A stretch of 64,000 bases of DNA, from the NCBI GenBank assembly GCA_964035575.1, contig OZ037914.1:258176-322175 (forward strand). Reading direction: 5' to 3'. The translations under genes and the position numbers were made by a program. The notes beneath the pieces are model-generated. The model was given only the letters and a program-made list of their open reading frames with translations, was not told where the DNA came from and searched no databases. Below, piece by piece: positions 9,951 to 21,461 of this stretch. Each line of letters starts with the position of its first letter. Within the stretch, counting starts at the first letter, position 1. Origin of the DNA: Rhynchopus sp. YZ270_cl-10. Its lineage: Eukaryota; Euglenozoa; Diplonemea; Diplonemida; Diplonemidae.

Positions 9951-11190
9951 AGAGAAAAGAAGAAGAAAAAAAAATTATAAGATGAACCTAAGAGGCTCTA
10001 CGAAAAGCTCACCTTAAATAGAAAAAAAATATATTCCCTACCCCGTTCGGGGGGGAAAATGAAAAGAAAAGAAAAGAAAAAACTGAGTGTTTGCCAGCCC
10101 AAAGGAATCATAATCAATCTTTGCAAAAAAAAAAGCCCCCCTTTTAAGACAAATGTACCTCTCGCTCTGAGTAGGCCATTGTAAAAGAAAGGGGGTGGGT
10201 CTTGTTAAATGAATCTAATTTTTTAATCATCTAAAAAAACACCTTAAGTCACCTTTTAAAAAGGTGGTCTGATTTCATCACATATCCTGGCTGATTTCAC
10301 CAATGTCGTCAACCGATTGAATTGAAACAAAGGAGACAAGCCGTGAAAGAGAGAAACAAAGAAAAAAAAGCTTTGATCGTGCAGAACGTCTCTGGGACGT
10401 CAGACACTAAAAAGTGTGATTTTTTTTTTTGAAAGATGAAACACTCATCCTGAGATCTAATACTCAGATCGTACTCCATCCCATATATCCAAGTGGTTGA
10501 TCCTGAGCAAGTCGTGAATGCCAGACAAGAGAATAAAAAAAAAAAGGAAAAAAAGGTAACAACGTTGCCCTCAAGAAGAGAGTGAAAAGAAAAAAAAAAA
10601 TGGTTTATAAGATGAACCTCGGCCTCTCGTGCTTAGTCATCTCTGAAGATGAAGTTGAAAAGAAAAAGAGGGGATCAGGGGGAAAGGAAAAAAAAACTCA
10701 AACGTAATTAAGCCCTCTCGTGTCTTCCTAAAAGGCTTAGGGCAAAGGACACGCTGGAGAGGGGTGGTGGACGGGGGGAAAAGAGTGTGGAGTGAGGGGG
10801 GTTTTTTATCAGTTGGTGGGGGGAAACTATTTTGTGGGAGGTTGGGGGGGTATGTCTTGAACGATAATCTCTCTGTTTTTTTTTTTAGCCGCCTTCTTTT
10901 ACCTCAAATGCTGTTGTATATTTTATGGTGCGTAGAAATAACAAAGGCGGACATAATGGTTGCAAAATTTTGCAAAAAAAAAAAAAAAAAAAAAAAGAAA
11001 AGTTTTTATAAGATGTAATCTAAACCTAAAGCGCTCTCGTTGTTTAGTCACCTTAAACAAAAAATCAAACATAGTGGGGGTATTTACACTAGGGTTTCAG
11101 GTCCAAGGCTGGTCCAGAAATTCATTATATGCGGTTTCCAAACAAATAAAGTTTTTTTTGAAAAAAAAACCGGCTAAGGGGGGGAATGGG
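9951..11190. other. Gene-free stretch with stem-loop repeats
   Basis: No gene seen. Copies of the stem-loop repeat at about 9979, 10609 and 11010, a degenerate GTGCAAACGCC-type copy at 10378, and long A and G runs. Confidence 0.65.
10609..10642 (+). repeat. Dispersed stem-loop repeat (CTCTCGT loop)
   Basis: Same family as 2097-2131: AAGATGAACC, then GGC-CTCTCGT-GCTTAGTCATCT. The stem is weaker (CTCGGC against GCTTAG), so this copy has drifted. Confidence 0.65.
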
Positions 11191-11240
11191 TAATGGTGGC
11201 AGTATTCCAATGGGCTCCCATCACAATACTGCCACCATTA
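11191..11240. mobile_element. 50-bp MITE, TAATGGTGGCAG family
   Basis: Ends TAATGGTGGCAGTATT and its complement, with a short centre. The flanks are an exact 8-bp duplication, ggaatggg, at 11183-11190 and 11241-11248. The same ends occur at 20126-20244 around a larger palindrome. Confidence 0.85.
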
Positions 11241-12007
11241 GGAATGGGGGGGTTTCTGTAATGGGGAGGAGAGAATATGGGAGATTACTTTTTAAAGGGT
11301 GGAGTTGAAAAAAAAAGTGCACCTGTACAAACTAAAATAAATAATAAAATCATGAAAAAAAAAAAAACAAAAGAAGGGTGTGTAGGATAACCGTAAGCCT
11401 CACTGTGCCCAGTCACCTTAACAACATAATACCAGAGAGTTTTTAAAGGTGATAAACAGGTATTACACTGTGGGGGGGGTTTATTTTTGTGAATGTGATA
11501 AATGTGAATAAAAGAGTGTGATGGGAGGATTTCTCTTTGAATAGTTCCTGTTGGAAGAGACCGTTCAATCCTTGGTATATTACCCTGACGGGTCTAGGAA
11601 GGGAACGAGGTAACTCAGGTTTTCAAAAAAAAAGAAAAAAGAGAGAAAAAAAAAGAGGAAATATAAAAAAAGTCATGATAGGTTAAACCCTAAGCCTCTT
11701 TGTGAAAATGGTCACCTTTTAAAAGAAAAGTACTCATGGTAACTCTTTTCACTACTGCTATGGTGAAGTAAATGTAAATTTTGACGCTGTGGTTTAATTA
11801 TAACTAAAAAAAACCACAATGGCAAATGTCATTTTTTTTTACTTCGCCGTCGTGCTGGCCTATGTTGTTAGATGCTTTCAAAAAAAAGAAGTGGACAGCT
11901 GAGATGACAGTCACATCGCCAGCTGCAGATCGGTTGTCTGCAAAAAGAAGAAAAACAACAACAACAACAGAAACACAGCAAGAAGACACTTCCTCAAAAT
12001 GGTACAT

Positions 12008-12138
12008 GTGGCCAGTTTGATGTGGGAGAGTGTCAAAAGTGGACGAAAATACAGGTTTGTAATTGCTCACCCGCGGGAGGGCATACACTCTCCCAAAAAA
12101 ACGTCAATTTTTTGACGCTCTCCCGCTCAACTGGCCAC
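12008..12138. mobile_element. 131-bp MITE with GTGGCCAGTT ends
   Basis: The left end GTGGCCAGTTTGATGTGGGA and the inverted right end GTGGCCAGTTGAGCGGGA share the outer 11 bp and then GGGAGAG.GTCAAAA. No clear target duplication. Non-coding. Confidence 0.7.
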
Positions 12139-12767
12139 CGTGTATAAAAGCCGTTTTTCTAGTGTCAACAAAATATAATAAAAAAAAACATAGTGAAGCC
12201 TGTCTGAATGTCAGTCAACACTAAATCAACAAAAAAAATGAAGCTTTTAGAGGATAAACCAAAAAATGGGCCCATCTGTGGAACACAATGTCAATCAGTG
12301 ATGCTTTTTATTTTTTTAATTTTTCTGCGAGAAACAAAAAGAAATGCAACAGTGTTGTTGGTTTTTTTCTATTTTTTTTTTTTCTGCTATTTTTTTGCTA
12401 TAATTTTCTTTTGTTGGAATAATAAGAGTTGCAGTCTCAAATTGGTTACCAAAAAAGAATAATAAAAAAACACATCTGATCCGGCACATTTTAAAAAAAA
12501 AAGAGAGAAAAAAACCCCATCTAAGAGAAAAAATAGTGTAGGCAGAGATTAAGAGCATGGGGATGACTCTGGCCTGGGAGGCAGGAAAAAAAAGAAGGAA
12601 AAAAAAACATAACTTTCTTGATACGCATAAAAAGAGTGAGAGGAAAAAAAGAGAGAACAAAAAAAAAGGAAAACTTTAAAATAAAATCACGAAGATGGAC
12701 TGTGGGTTGTGAATAAATCAGATAAGGTGAGAGTTGGATTGTTTTTTTTCCCCCTTTTTTGCTATCA

Positions 12768-12883
12768 CCACCTGATTTTTACCCCGCGTAAAGGCGCGTA
12801 AAGGCCGTATAGGCCAAACCCCACCCATTTTTCCAAGCCTTTACGCGCTATACGCGCCTATACGCGGGGTAAAAATCAGGTGG
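12768..12883. mobile_element. 116-bp palindromic MITE
   Basis: Ends CCACCTGATTTTTACCCCGC and its exact complement, with a 5-bp flanking duplication tatca (12763-12767 and 12884-12888). The arms continue imperfectly through CGCGTA-type units to a short centre near 12825. No coding capacity. Confidence 0.85.
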
Positions 12884-13402
12884 TATCAACACATCACCTA
12901 AAGTATTCATCTTAGTGAACACCTAGGGTTCTGTATGCAATTTTTTGGCCGTTAAAAGCCTTTAAAAAGAGAAGCAGAAGAGAAGCAGAAGAGAGGAAAA
13001 AAAAATCTCGCCTCAATGCGTTTTGTTTGTTATATCGACAATCACCCCAACCGAGACAGGTAGGTTTAAACTACTCAATATGACCCAAAAAGGGCGTTGT
13101 TTTGCACTGTCTCGTGCATACCATCTGTGCAGGAGAAAGATAAGAAAAAAGGATAAGAAGGTGGGTTAAACTTTTATTATTAGTGACAAAAAGAATAAAA
13201 AATATCTTAAATCACTGTGTGTGGGGGGGTGTGCGTGTGGGGGGGGGGGGTTTTTTTTTTGTTCAACTTTAAATACCATCCTCAGTTTGTAACGGAAGGT
13301 GGATCAGGCGAGAAGAGGAGATTGTGTGTGTTTCGTTTTTTTTTTTAAGAATTTCGTTGGAATAGTGTAGTTGCCACCGCAAGCTCACTGTCCTTTTTTT
13401 TG

Positions 13403-13603
13403 TTATTTAGTTACATCAGTTTTGTGAAATACACCTTTGTAAGTTAGGAAATACTGATTCACAAGCTCCATTGCACACTCCCTCACGTCATCCTGTTGCC
13501 AGGGATGGTATCCAACCTCCCTCACACAACGCTGTACACTCACATCATTTAAAAAAAAACACACATTTTTTTTTTCGGCAATCTGAAGCGGTTGGGCTAG
13601 CAT
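13403..13603 (-). other. Possible coding fragment, unidentified
   Basis: A 66-codon frame whose last 45 residues (NDVSVQRCVREVGYHP..., ending KTDVTK) look protein-like rather than homopolymer-derived. The upstream part runs into an A/T tract. It may be an orphan exon or a gene relic. I recognise no family. Confidence 0.2.
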
Positions 13604-14160
13604 ATAACCTCTACACTTTGTTTAGCTATTTCGGGGGGGAAGAAAAGAGAGGCAATAAATTAGCATTGATCGGGCTAAGGAAAGTCTTCGCAGCACAATG
13701 TGCGGTGGTGACCATCCCCCTATTTCGCCCACAACAGATTAATCAGACAAACTAGTAGTGCTTCTAACGTCAAAAATGATGTTTGTACGACTAGGTATTA
13801 CACCAAAAGTCTAATACGATCAGTTTTTTTTTGTGTCGTTACGACCACTAGTACCCCCCTGGCTAAGTCAGCTGTGATATCTCTCAATGAATTTTTTAAA
13901 AAAGCCTCCCCTTTTTAACATACGACATAAAAATCAAATGGCATCACGTTGTACCTGATTGACTTTTTTAGTGAAATGTTTTAACGTTATTTGTAACGCC
14001 CGAAAAATGTGATTTTTTTTTTTTTTTTGGCTGTGAAAAAAAGGGGTATGCTGTGTTGGGGAAGGTGGAGGGGGAGAGAGAAAAAAGGAATATGAGAGTG
14101 AGAGAGTGAGAGAGATAAGGGGGGGCATAGAGCTAACACATGAAACCAAAAATAAAAGAG

Positions 14161-14221
14161 AAGTTGAAAAAAAAAAAAAAAGTGCAAAACGCCTCACCGT
14201 GCATCGGCGGACGCAGACACT
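14161..14221 (+). repeat. GTGCAAACGCC-family dispersed repeat
   Basis: AAGTTGAAA(n)GTGCAAAACGCC followed by TCACCG and GGCGGACGCAGACACT; the parts CGCC..CCG and CGG..GGCG can pair. The form with CTCTGGGACGCAGGGCAC occurs at 20451 and 5232. Other copies: 23353, 27653, 31546 and 37366. Confidence 0.7.
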
Positions 14222-14768
14222 GGAAATAAAATAAGGAAAAGAGATAAAGGCGAGAGACGGGGAAGTTTTTTTTTTTTGTGGAATAAACTAATTTTCATAT
14301 ACTTTACATTCAAAGAAGAGAAAGCACACAAAAAAACGAAGGGCGTGGAGAAATTTCTTTATTCTGAAATACAGCTGTATTTTTTTCCCCCCCCATCCCA
14401 CCCCCCCGCCATTATTGTTCGTTCATTACAATTCTCGTGTAAGTGGGCCAAACGAAGAGTGTTGCCGAGTGGCAGGTTTTTTTAAGACAACCAAAAAAGA
14501 GTCAAAGAAAAAGTTTTTTAAAGGTGCAGAGGGAGACCTCTGAAAAGGAAAAAAAAAAAAAACATACGGGAATACCGAGACACACACACACACACCAGAG
14601 CCCCTATACGCCAAGCAAAAAATAAATTTCAATATTTTTTTTTTTTTGGAATGGGCAGGGGAGTGGGGGGTGTTGATGGTTTGTCAGGAGGGGAAAAAGG
14701 TTGCTTCAAAAAAGTAAATGATAAGAAAAGTACGATAGAATAAATAAATAAATCGGGCTTTTTTTTTT

Positions 14769-14840
14769 GTCGACAATACGCCTAAGAGCTCACTTGGGGA
14801 CTCAAATAGGTTCTGTACTCAATGTTGGCCGAAGCCTTTT
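14769..14840 (+). repeat. TCGACAATC-family dispersed repeat
   Basis: GTCGACAATACGCC ... GGTTCTGTACTCAATGTTGGCCGAAGCC. Same block order as 4758-4852 and 25083-25187, ending earlier. Confidence 0.65.
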
Positions 14841-16098
14841 TTTTTTTTTGGATGTCAAATCGAGGGCAATCTGCAGTGTTCCTGAGAACAATAGAGGGAA
14901 ATAAGGGCATATTGGTGGAATGAAGGGAAAGGGGGAGGAAATGGGGCAAGAAAAAATCAGGAAAAAAATGAAAAAACAAAAAATAACTTGGAAAAAAAAA
15001 AAAAGATTGATTTTTTTTTTGAAATACAACCACCCGCTCGTGGCAGTGTACCTCAAAAAAAAAAAAAAGCTAAAAATGAGAGAGCGTTGATGTCAACGCA
15101 TATCTTAATGTATTGGGCGTCTTTCCAGTTGGAAATAGGTATAAAAAGAGGGGGTATTTTTTTTTTTTGTTTGTTACCAAAAGGGGATGAGGGAAGGGGT
15201 GGGGGTGGGGGGGTGCAAGCCAAACACGACGATCGGTGGGGGGGGGGTGAAAAAGTGAGGAGAATGAGGGGGGGTGGGGGAGAGGAGGGGATATTTTTTA
15301 AAAGTTTTTGCCTTTTTTCTGTTTGCCAACTAAAAAAAGCTGAATTTAAAAAAAACATAAACCAAAAACATAAAAATAAAAACAAAACAATGAACGCTTT
15401 TGTGGAGAAGATGAACGGGACCTCTCGGAACAGCAAAACATCATTCTCAGAATGTAAAAAAAAAAAAACCAAAAAAACAAAAAAACACAAAAAAAAAAAA
15501 ACAAACAACAAACAATGAACTGGAGCATATACCTTGTTTACCAGTGCAGCCTTGGTTATTTTGAATACTTACCACGGAATCACAAGGATTTAAAAAAAAA
15601 TTCATAATATGATGCTGGTGGGCCCCCCTCGACTCACCCTCCATACAAAATCTAAATCATGTCGTCTGCCTCCTTCTTTGTTTTTTTCTTCTAAAATAAT
15701 TCAAATATCTGATGGGAAAGAAAAAAAAGGCAAAGATGAACTGCAAGCCCTGTTGTACCACCTTTCACCCCAAATAGTAAAGTGAGAAACAGTAGTGCAA
15801 AAGCCCACCTAGGTCCACCCCTTATGGAGAGATTACGGACCCTGTGTGTGGGGGGTTCTCATCTGGGAAGTCTTCAGGGATGTCTGGCGGCAGCTGTTTT
15901 TGTTGTGTAAAGTGATTTCAATTCAATTTTTAAAAGGGCAAAAAAATTCCGCGGGTGTGTTTAATGGGTGGAGCTCAATATGCAGTCACCTCGTAATAAA
16001 AGGCTTTCGTAATATTGCGACATTGTATAAGCTCGCTCTCTATCTCGCTCGTTTCGCGTATGTTGTTGCGCAATAATTGGTATTGTACCAAAAAGCTT

Positions 16099-18029
16099 TC
16101 ACATGGTATTCGAAGTGCAGAATACACACATTTCTATAGGTAATATGGATGAAATGGCAACATGCACCTCACCACGTGGACATACCAGTGCGGGTCGGGT
16201 CGGGGATGAGTCCGTTTGCACCTGCGGACACGCGAGTCCAGAAGTCTGTGTTGTCGGTCTGCTGCTGCTGTGGGGGGCGGCGGCTGAAGGAGATGACGAT
16301 GCCCTTGCCGTTGGTGGGCTTGTGGCCGTCGAAGTAGATTGTGTGGAGGCCCATGAGGGCGGCGACGGCAGAGCGCACGCTGTCCATGGTGGCGATGCAC
16401 ATCTTCGTGCGCACCTCAGTGTTCGCCTTGTTCGTGATCCAGCGCAGAGGCTCCGCAGGTTCGCTGTACTGCCTCAGAGCGTCAGCGACGGTCTCCTCCG
16501 GCACACTGATCGGCACGTTCGAGATGTGCAGCTGTGCGTTCGGTGCGCTAATGTGCTCGTAGTTCTTCGCGGCGTTCTTCCCGCTGAAACGGTAGTGTGC
16601 AGAGTCCTCGAAGTAGCGGGTCAGCTCGTGTGTGCCAGAGACGGCGGGCACGTTCGACAGCGTCACCTCAAGCTTGCTGTGAGGTGCGTGGTTTTAAAAA
16701 ATGGGGCAATGAATGAACATACCGTGTGTCGTGGTATAGCGGGCAGCCCGAGAGGAACTGGATTGCCTTCATCGCTCCCTTGTGGGTCGTGAACTGGACA
16801 AGCGCCTGGTTGCGCTTCTTGTACATGATCTTCACAGCGACAACGTCGCCGCAGGTTCCGAAGAGGCGGAAGAGCGCCTCCGGGACGGTGCCCTCCATCA
16901 CGTTCTTGACGTGCACGCAGCACCCGGGGTCCTCGTTCATCATCTCCGGGTAGCCGGGGTGTCCGTGCATCATGGGGGGTCCGTGCGGGCCGGGTCCACC
17001 GTGGTGCGGGTGGCCATGGCCGTGGCCATGCGGGCAGTGTCCGTGCCCGTGGTGGGGTCCGTGTCCGTGGTGCGGGCCGTGTCCGTGGTGGGGTCCGTGT
17101 CCATGGTGGGGTCCGTGGTGGGGGCCATGGTTGGGGCCGTGGTTGTGGTGGGGCCCGTTGTGGTGCGGGGGGCCGTGGTTGTGGTGCGGTCCGTTGTGGT
17201 GTGCAGGTGGGCCGTGCTGGGCGTGTCTGTTGTGCGGGGCGTGCGGGCCATGGTTGGGACCGTGGTTGGGACCATGGTTGGGTCCGTGGTTGTGGTGGGG
17301 GGGTCCGTGTCCTGGGGGGCCATGGTTGTGTCTCGGGGGGCCGTTGGGGTTGTTCATGTGGTGCATGCCGCTGGGCCCGTCTTGCTTGCCGACCGGGGGG
17401 CACATGCCCATACCGGTGTTGTTGACGAAGTCAAGCCCATAGCGGATCTGCTTGATCTCGATGCTCGGCTTGTTGGAGTAGCTGAGACGCACTGTGGCCG
17501 CACCCATGGTCTTGCCGCTCATCTGCTCGCGCATGACCTGCGCAGAGTGGTTGCTGTCCATCTCGACAAGCCCCTGCACGATGCCTTCCTTGCTGGTCCA
17601 GAGCTGGATGCGCTTCACCTGGCCTCCCTTGGAGCTCATGAAGTTTGTCAGCTGGCGGCAGTCGGTCTGGCCGTCTCTGAGGCCGGGGATGCTGAGGACG
17701 AGAACCTTGTGCACCTTCTCATCTGCAACGTGCGCGTAGCGGGTCGAGAGCTCAGCCTTGAGCTGCTGTCCCTTCAGGGCCGTCTTGCTGAGGTAGTCCA
17801 CCAGGGCAACTGCCTCGGCGTTGGTCGCCATCTCGATGAACGCATGACGCGTCTTCTCCTGCACGAAACGACGCTTCACGGTGCCGACCTTGTTCGCGTG
17901 GTCCACAACGTACTCAACCTCAATGTCATCGGCCATGCGCTGCACCAACACAACACAGCTCTCCGACTTGTCCACCTCATCCTTGACCTCCTCAGACTTC
18001 GAGTTCTTCCAGTTGTTCAATTGAGTCAT
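16099..18029 (-). CDS. Four-RRM PTB/hnRNP-L-like RNA-binding protein
   Basis: Start at 18029 (MTQLNNWKNS). Exon 1 is 18029-16723; intron 1 (16722-16677, 46 nt) starts GTATGTTC and ends CTCACAG; exon 2 begins at 16676 with KLEVTLSNVP, a classic RRM start. A second 52-nt intron (16185-16134, GTATGTCC...CCTATAG) would give a last exon ending at 16099 and 610 residues; without it the frame stops at 16169 (604 residues). RRM1 is about residues 17-95 and RRM2 about 107-190; then comes a His/Gly/Pro linker (about 215-345, GPHHGHGP-type repeats), RRM3 (about 350-430) and RRM4 (about 435-520). Two N-terminal and two C-terminal RRMs around a flexible linker is the PTB/hnRNP-L plan, known for pyrimidine or CA binding in splicing control. 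The His-rich linker is unusual. Confidence 0.88.
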
Positions 18030-18389
18030 CTTGTAAAGTGGTATATATAAAGTAAAGCAAAAAAGCGAAAGTAAAGCGTGTATAAAAGAGGGGGTGTTTG
18101 GTACTAAGGGTAGTGTAAAAACGCTTTTTGTGGAGGATCCTAAAGTTGAAGGTGAAGGGAAGTGGAGTATGGGGGGTGGTGGAAAAGAAATGGGGAAGTG
18201 TTGAGTGTCATTTTTTTTTTTTTTTTGAATTCGGAGGCTTATCAAGCCTGGCCCATTTGATACTATCGTGTTCACCTTTGTGTTGCCGTCGTACAACTAA
18301 ATCCTGCTGCAAAAAGACTTCATTTTGGGGTTGCACGTTTTTGATCAAAAAAATACCCGGGGGGGAAACACTAATGTGTGAAGAGGTTT
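18030..18389. other. Intergenic, 360 bp
   Basis: Between the two RRM genes. It holds a T17 run (18211-18227) and, just upstream of the 18029 start on the coding strand, an A/T-rich tatatata stretch (18039-18046) that could be a core promoter or chance. No dispersed repeat recognised. Confidence 0.5.
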
Positions 18390-19120
18390 CTAGTTCTTCT
18401 TGACAGCCTTCTTGGCGGCCTTCTTGGCGGAGATGCGTGCCTTGCGGGCCTTCTCCTTCTTGGCGTCAGAGTCCTTCGAGCGGATCGAGAACTTGACGGT
18501 GACCTGGCGGGTCTCGGGGAAGGGCTTGCCCAGGCTCTGTCGTGGTGGTGGTGGTGTTGTGTGTGTGATTTGCAATGTGCGCATACCTGGTGGTGCATGG
18601 TGGTGACAGCCTTCTTGGCGGCGGCGTTGTCCGCGAAGTACACGAATCCGTGTCCCGACTGGTAGGTGCGGACCTTGACGACCTGGCCGCACTTGGAGAA
18701 CTCCTTCTTCAGGTGCACCTTACCCTGGGCGTGGGGCATACGGGGAAGGTTTCCGACGAACACGGACTTGCAGTACGTGGAGCGGTCGGCAGACTGCTTC
18801 TTCTTGGCGGCCTCAACGGTGATCTTGTTTCCCTTGACGACACGGCCGTTCAGCTCGCGGGCCTTGGAGGCGGCGGCACCGTCCTTGAAGTACAGGATGC
18901 AGTACTTGCGGCGACGGAGCACAACGTCCTTCGCGTCTCCCGCCTGCTGCTTGAAGGCAGCCTTGATCGAGTCGTGCGAGATTCCAGAGAAGTTCAGTCC
19001 CTTCACGTACACTCCGTTGTCGCTCACTCCCGCAGCCGCCTTCGGCTTGTCAGCTGCCTTGGCAGCCGTCTTGGCGACGGCCTTCTTGGCGGCGGGCTTG
19101 GTCTGCTTCTTGGGTGCCAT
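18390..19120 (-). CDS. Two-RRM, Lys/Ala-rich RNA-binding protein
   Basis: 226 residues from two exons: 19120-18587 and 18536-18390. The 50-nt intron (GTATGCGC...CACGACAG) lies between codons, and joining restores the RRM2 sequence ...TMHHQ/SLGKPFPETR. The N-terminus (1-43) is Lys/Ala-rich like a linker histone tail, RRM1 is about 48-118 (VYVKGLNFSG; CILYF), RRM2 about 124-205 (VFVGNLPRMP; GFVYF), and the tail is again a Lys/Ala repeat (AKKAAKKAVKKN). Two RRMs with basic tails suggest a nuclear or nucleolar RNA-binding protein; the exact role is unknown. Codons are strongly G/C-ending, as in highly expressed genes. Confidence 0.88.
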
Positions 19121-19361
19121 TGTGTTAGTTTTGGGTTTTTTTTGAAAGTGCTGACAATTATTGTAGACAGAAAGAGAGAAGGGGGACAAAGCGAAAAAAG
19201 GGGAGGCATTATTTTTAGACATTTTCGTCTTTCAAATAGGGCTTAAACCTTAAGTCTGGGGAGTCTGGGGGGGGACAGGGTGATACTGTGTCGACAATCA
19301 CCTACGCACCCACCTTCATAGGCAACTCAGGCGATCGTCGACACAAATAAAGTCCTTTTCT

Positions 19362-19410
19362 GAAAACTTGGTTGTATTAGTGTAGCCACCCTAGAGTGTG
19401 CTCCACTATA
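19362..19410 (+). repeat. SINE tail copy (truncated)
   Basis: GAAAACTTGGTTGTATTAG followed by TGTAGCCACCCTAG and ending CTCCACTATA, with no tRNA-like head upstream. Closest to the copy at 20969. Confidence 0.75.
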
Positions 19411-20125
19411 TCCTTTTCTCTCCCTAACCACAGGAGGGAGGTGACAGCGGGCACACCAAGAGCTGTCTCTGGCATGGTTTTTTGACCCCCCAAACCTGAC
19501 TAAAAGAACTAATTTTCATATACTTTCCATGAGAAAGCACACAAAGGACGTTCAAAAAAAAATCAAAAAAAGGGCTCTGTCAGGCCATACGCAAAGCATC
19601 GCTTTGCTCAGTCACCTTAGAAAAAAAAACAACAACACAACAATGCATCCCTAGTCTAAAGCAGGTTGTTGGAGCTAAAATGTTAAGAAGCACGATGCAT
19701 TCCTTTCTTGTGGAATGCAGTCACAATAAAGCTTTATAATATGAATCTGAGCCGTGCTTAGCCACCTTTGTATATAAAAAAAAAAAGTGATGTTGTTGTG
19801 CATATCCCTATAAGGGGGGGCAACATCTCTCTCTCTGAAAAATTGAAGTTTTTTTGCGAAGCGCAAAAACTTCAAGAAGTAAAATAAAATCTACCATAAT
19901 CTCGTTTGCCTGCAGCTGCTCTCACAGACGACTTTTTCACTATCAAAAAAAAAGGGGGGGAGAAAAATAGGTGAAAATTTTGTGGACAATACTCCCAGAC
20001 AAAAAAATGACTTCGAGAGCATATAGCCTGTCTCATACTCGAAGTATAAAGACATTTTCTTTTTGCTTCTCTCTGTTTAAATCTGGGTCCATTACAGGTG
20101 ATGCAATTTGAGGTGGGGGGGAGGG

Positions 20126-20244
20126 TAATGGTGGCAGTATTGTGATGGGGGCCCATTGGAATACGCAAAATACATCAAAATACACGTGTATTTTGATGTA
20201 TTTTGCGTATTCCAATGGGCCCCATCACAATACTGCCACCATTA
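20126..20244. mobile_element. 119-bp palindromic MITE, TAATGGTGGCAG family
   Basis: Nearly a complete palindrome from TAATGGTGGCAGTATTGTG to its complement, with CAAAATACA-type arms at the centre. The flanks are an exact 8-bp duplication ggggaggg (20118-20125 and 20245-20252). It shares its ends with the 50-bp element at 11191. Confidence 0.88.
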
Positions 20245-20450
20245 GGGGAGGGGGGGGAGGAGGAGACGGGAGTGAGAGAGAGAGAGAAGGCCTAGGTCTA
20301 CGAGAACGGTCAACACAGCTGTTAAAAAAAAACGAATAATTTTTTGGGGGAAATATTAGAGTTAAAAAAAGGGGGAGGCAAAGGAGAATTTTTTTGCTGA
20401 ACTTTGCTGAGTTCACCTTGTAAAAGAGCACAACAATCACAAAAAGTGAA

Positions 20451-20498
20451 GGTTGATGATGTGCAAAAACGCCCTCTGGGACGCAGGGCACCTGACAC
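20451..20498 (+). repeat. GTGCAAACGCC-family dispersed repeat
   Basis: GTTGATGATGTGCAAAAACGCC then CTCTGGGACGCAGGGCACCTGACAC (from about 20452). GCCCTCTGGGACGCAGGGC can form a hairpin. Confidence 0.65.
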
Positions 20499-20968
20499 TC
20501 CTCTGTGGGTTATCGAACCCACGGAGTGTTGCACAAAAAAAGAGCAGAAGCAAAAACAGCTGCAAAAAAAGGTCCGGACCCACACATCCACAACAACAAC
20601 ACAACCACACACACACCACCACAACCCTCTTACCTTGCTGCTGAGCCATTTCATCGTTCTGTCGCTTTGAACACTATTAAATACTCCTCGCGTTTTGCCA
20701 CGTTCCCCCCACATAGGGGCGTGGACAGACCCTACATGGCAGGCAGGGACGGAGAGAGGGGGTAATGAAAAGAGGTGGCTGGATTGCATACTGCTAAATA
20801 GGTGGTTTTGCTGGTGTTTGACTGAATTTATTTATTTTGAAAACTTTTTTTTCCATTCCTTTTAGGGGACGGAGCATGCACGGTCCTGAAAACTCCAAGA
20901 AAATGGAATCGGCGGGATTAATAGGAAGTTGCCTTTCCTAAACGTGCACACAATATTATTATTATTTT

Positions 20969-21016
20969 GAAAACTCGGTTGTATTAGTGCAGCCACCCTA
21001 GAGTGTGCTCCACTAT
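20969..21016 (+). repeat. SINE tail copy (truncated)
   Basis: GAAAACTCGGTTGTATTAG...CTCCACTAT, preceded by a short ATT repeat. No tRNA-like head. Confidence 0.75.
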
Positions 21017-21279
21017 TAATTTTATTTGCTCTCTTTTCTTCTGTTCCCTTTTTTTGAGTAGGTTCAATCACTGAGAAGTGACTCGATGCTACTCTACAGG
21101 GCTTTAGCTACCAATCCTAAAGGAGGGAGGGGAAACAGGAGAGAGGACAGAACAGGAGATACGGGGGGGTTCTAAAAAGGTGGATAGTTGGCTACTAGTT
21201 ACTAGTTACTGGTTAAGCCTGTCTCTTTTTTTTGTGTGAAAAAGGGTGGGGCCGATAATGCAAAAAAAAAATAACTATT

Positions 21280-21445
21280 TATTCACCTCCTTTTAGCGGG
21301 GTTTTATTTTGCGATAACTTCACGCATTTTTTTCCCAGGCGAGGGCTACTTAATTTGCCGAGCGAAGCGAGGCAAATTGAGTGCACGAGCCTGGGAAAAA
21401 AATAAGTGAAGTATCGCAAAATAATCCGCTAAAAGGAGGTGAATA
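21280..21445. mobile_element. 166-bp MITE with about 60-bp inverted arms
   Basis: The left arm TATTCACCTCCTTTTAGCGG...GCGATAACTTCACGC...CCCAGGC is matched by the inverted right arm with a few differences. The centre has CGAGCGAAGCGAG-type palindromes. The words TTTTAGCGGG and TTTTGCGATAA also occur at the ends of the neighbouring 1.1-kb element, so the two are related. Confidence 0.75.
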
Positions 21446-21461
21446 CGTAATTTTATTTCAC

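Larger units (their letters stand above)
11249..16098. other. Gene-free region with MITEs and repeats
   Basis: No confident gene. It holds two MITEs (12008, 12768), stem-loop copies (11384, 11680), GTTGGAA-type (13352), TCGACAATC-type (13033, 14769), GTGCAAACGCC-type (14161) and GAAATACAACC-type (15021) repeats, and many homopolymers. One coding-like scrap at 13403-13603 is listed. A possible degraded ACGGTGAAGTA-ended element spans about 11757-11847. Confidence 0.65.

Noticed and set aside
18039-18046. tatatata as a TATA box of the four-RRM gene
   Set aside because: Only about 10 nt from the start codon and in A/T-rich DNA; position and context do not support a promoter call.
16782-18050. 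A 422-codon plus-strand frame antisense to the four-RRM gene
   Set aside because: Val/Gly/Leu-rich mirror of a strongly GC-biased gene; no domain, while the minus strand has clear RRMs and splice sites.
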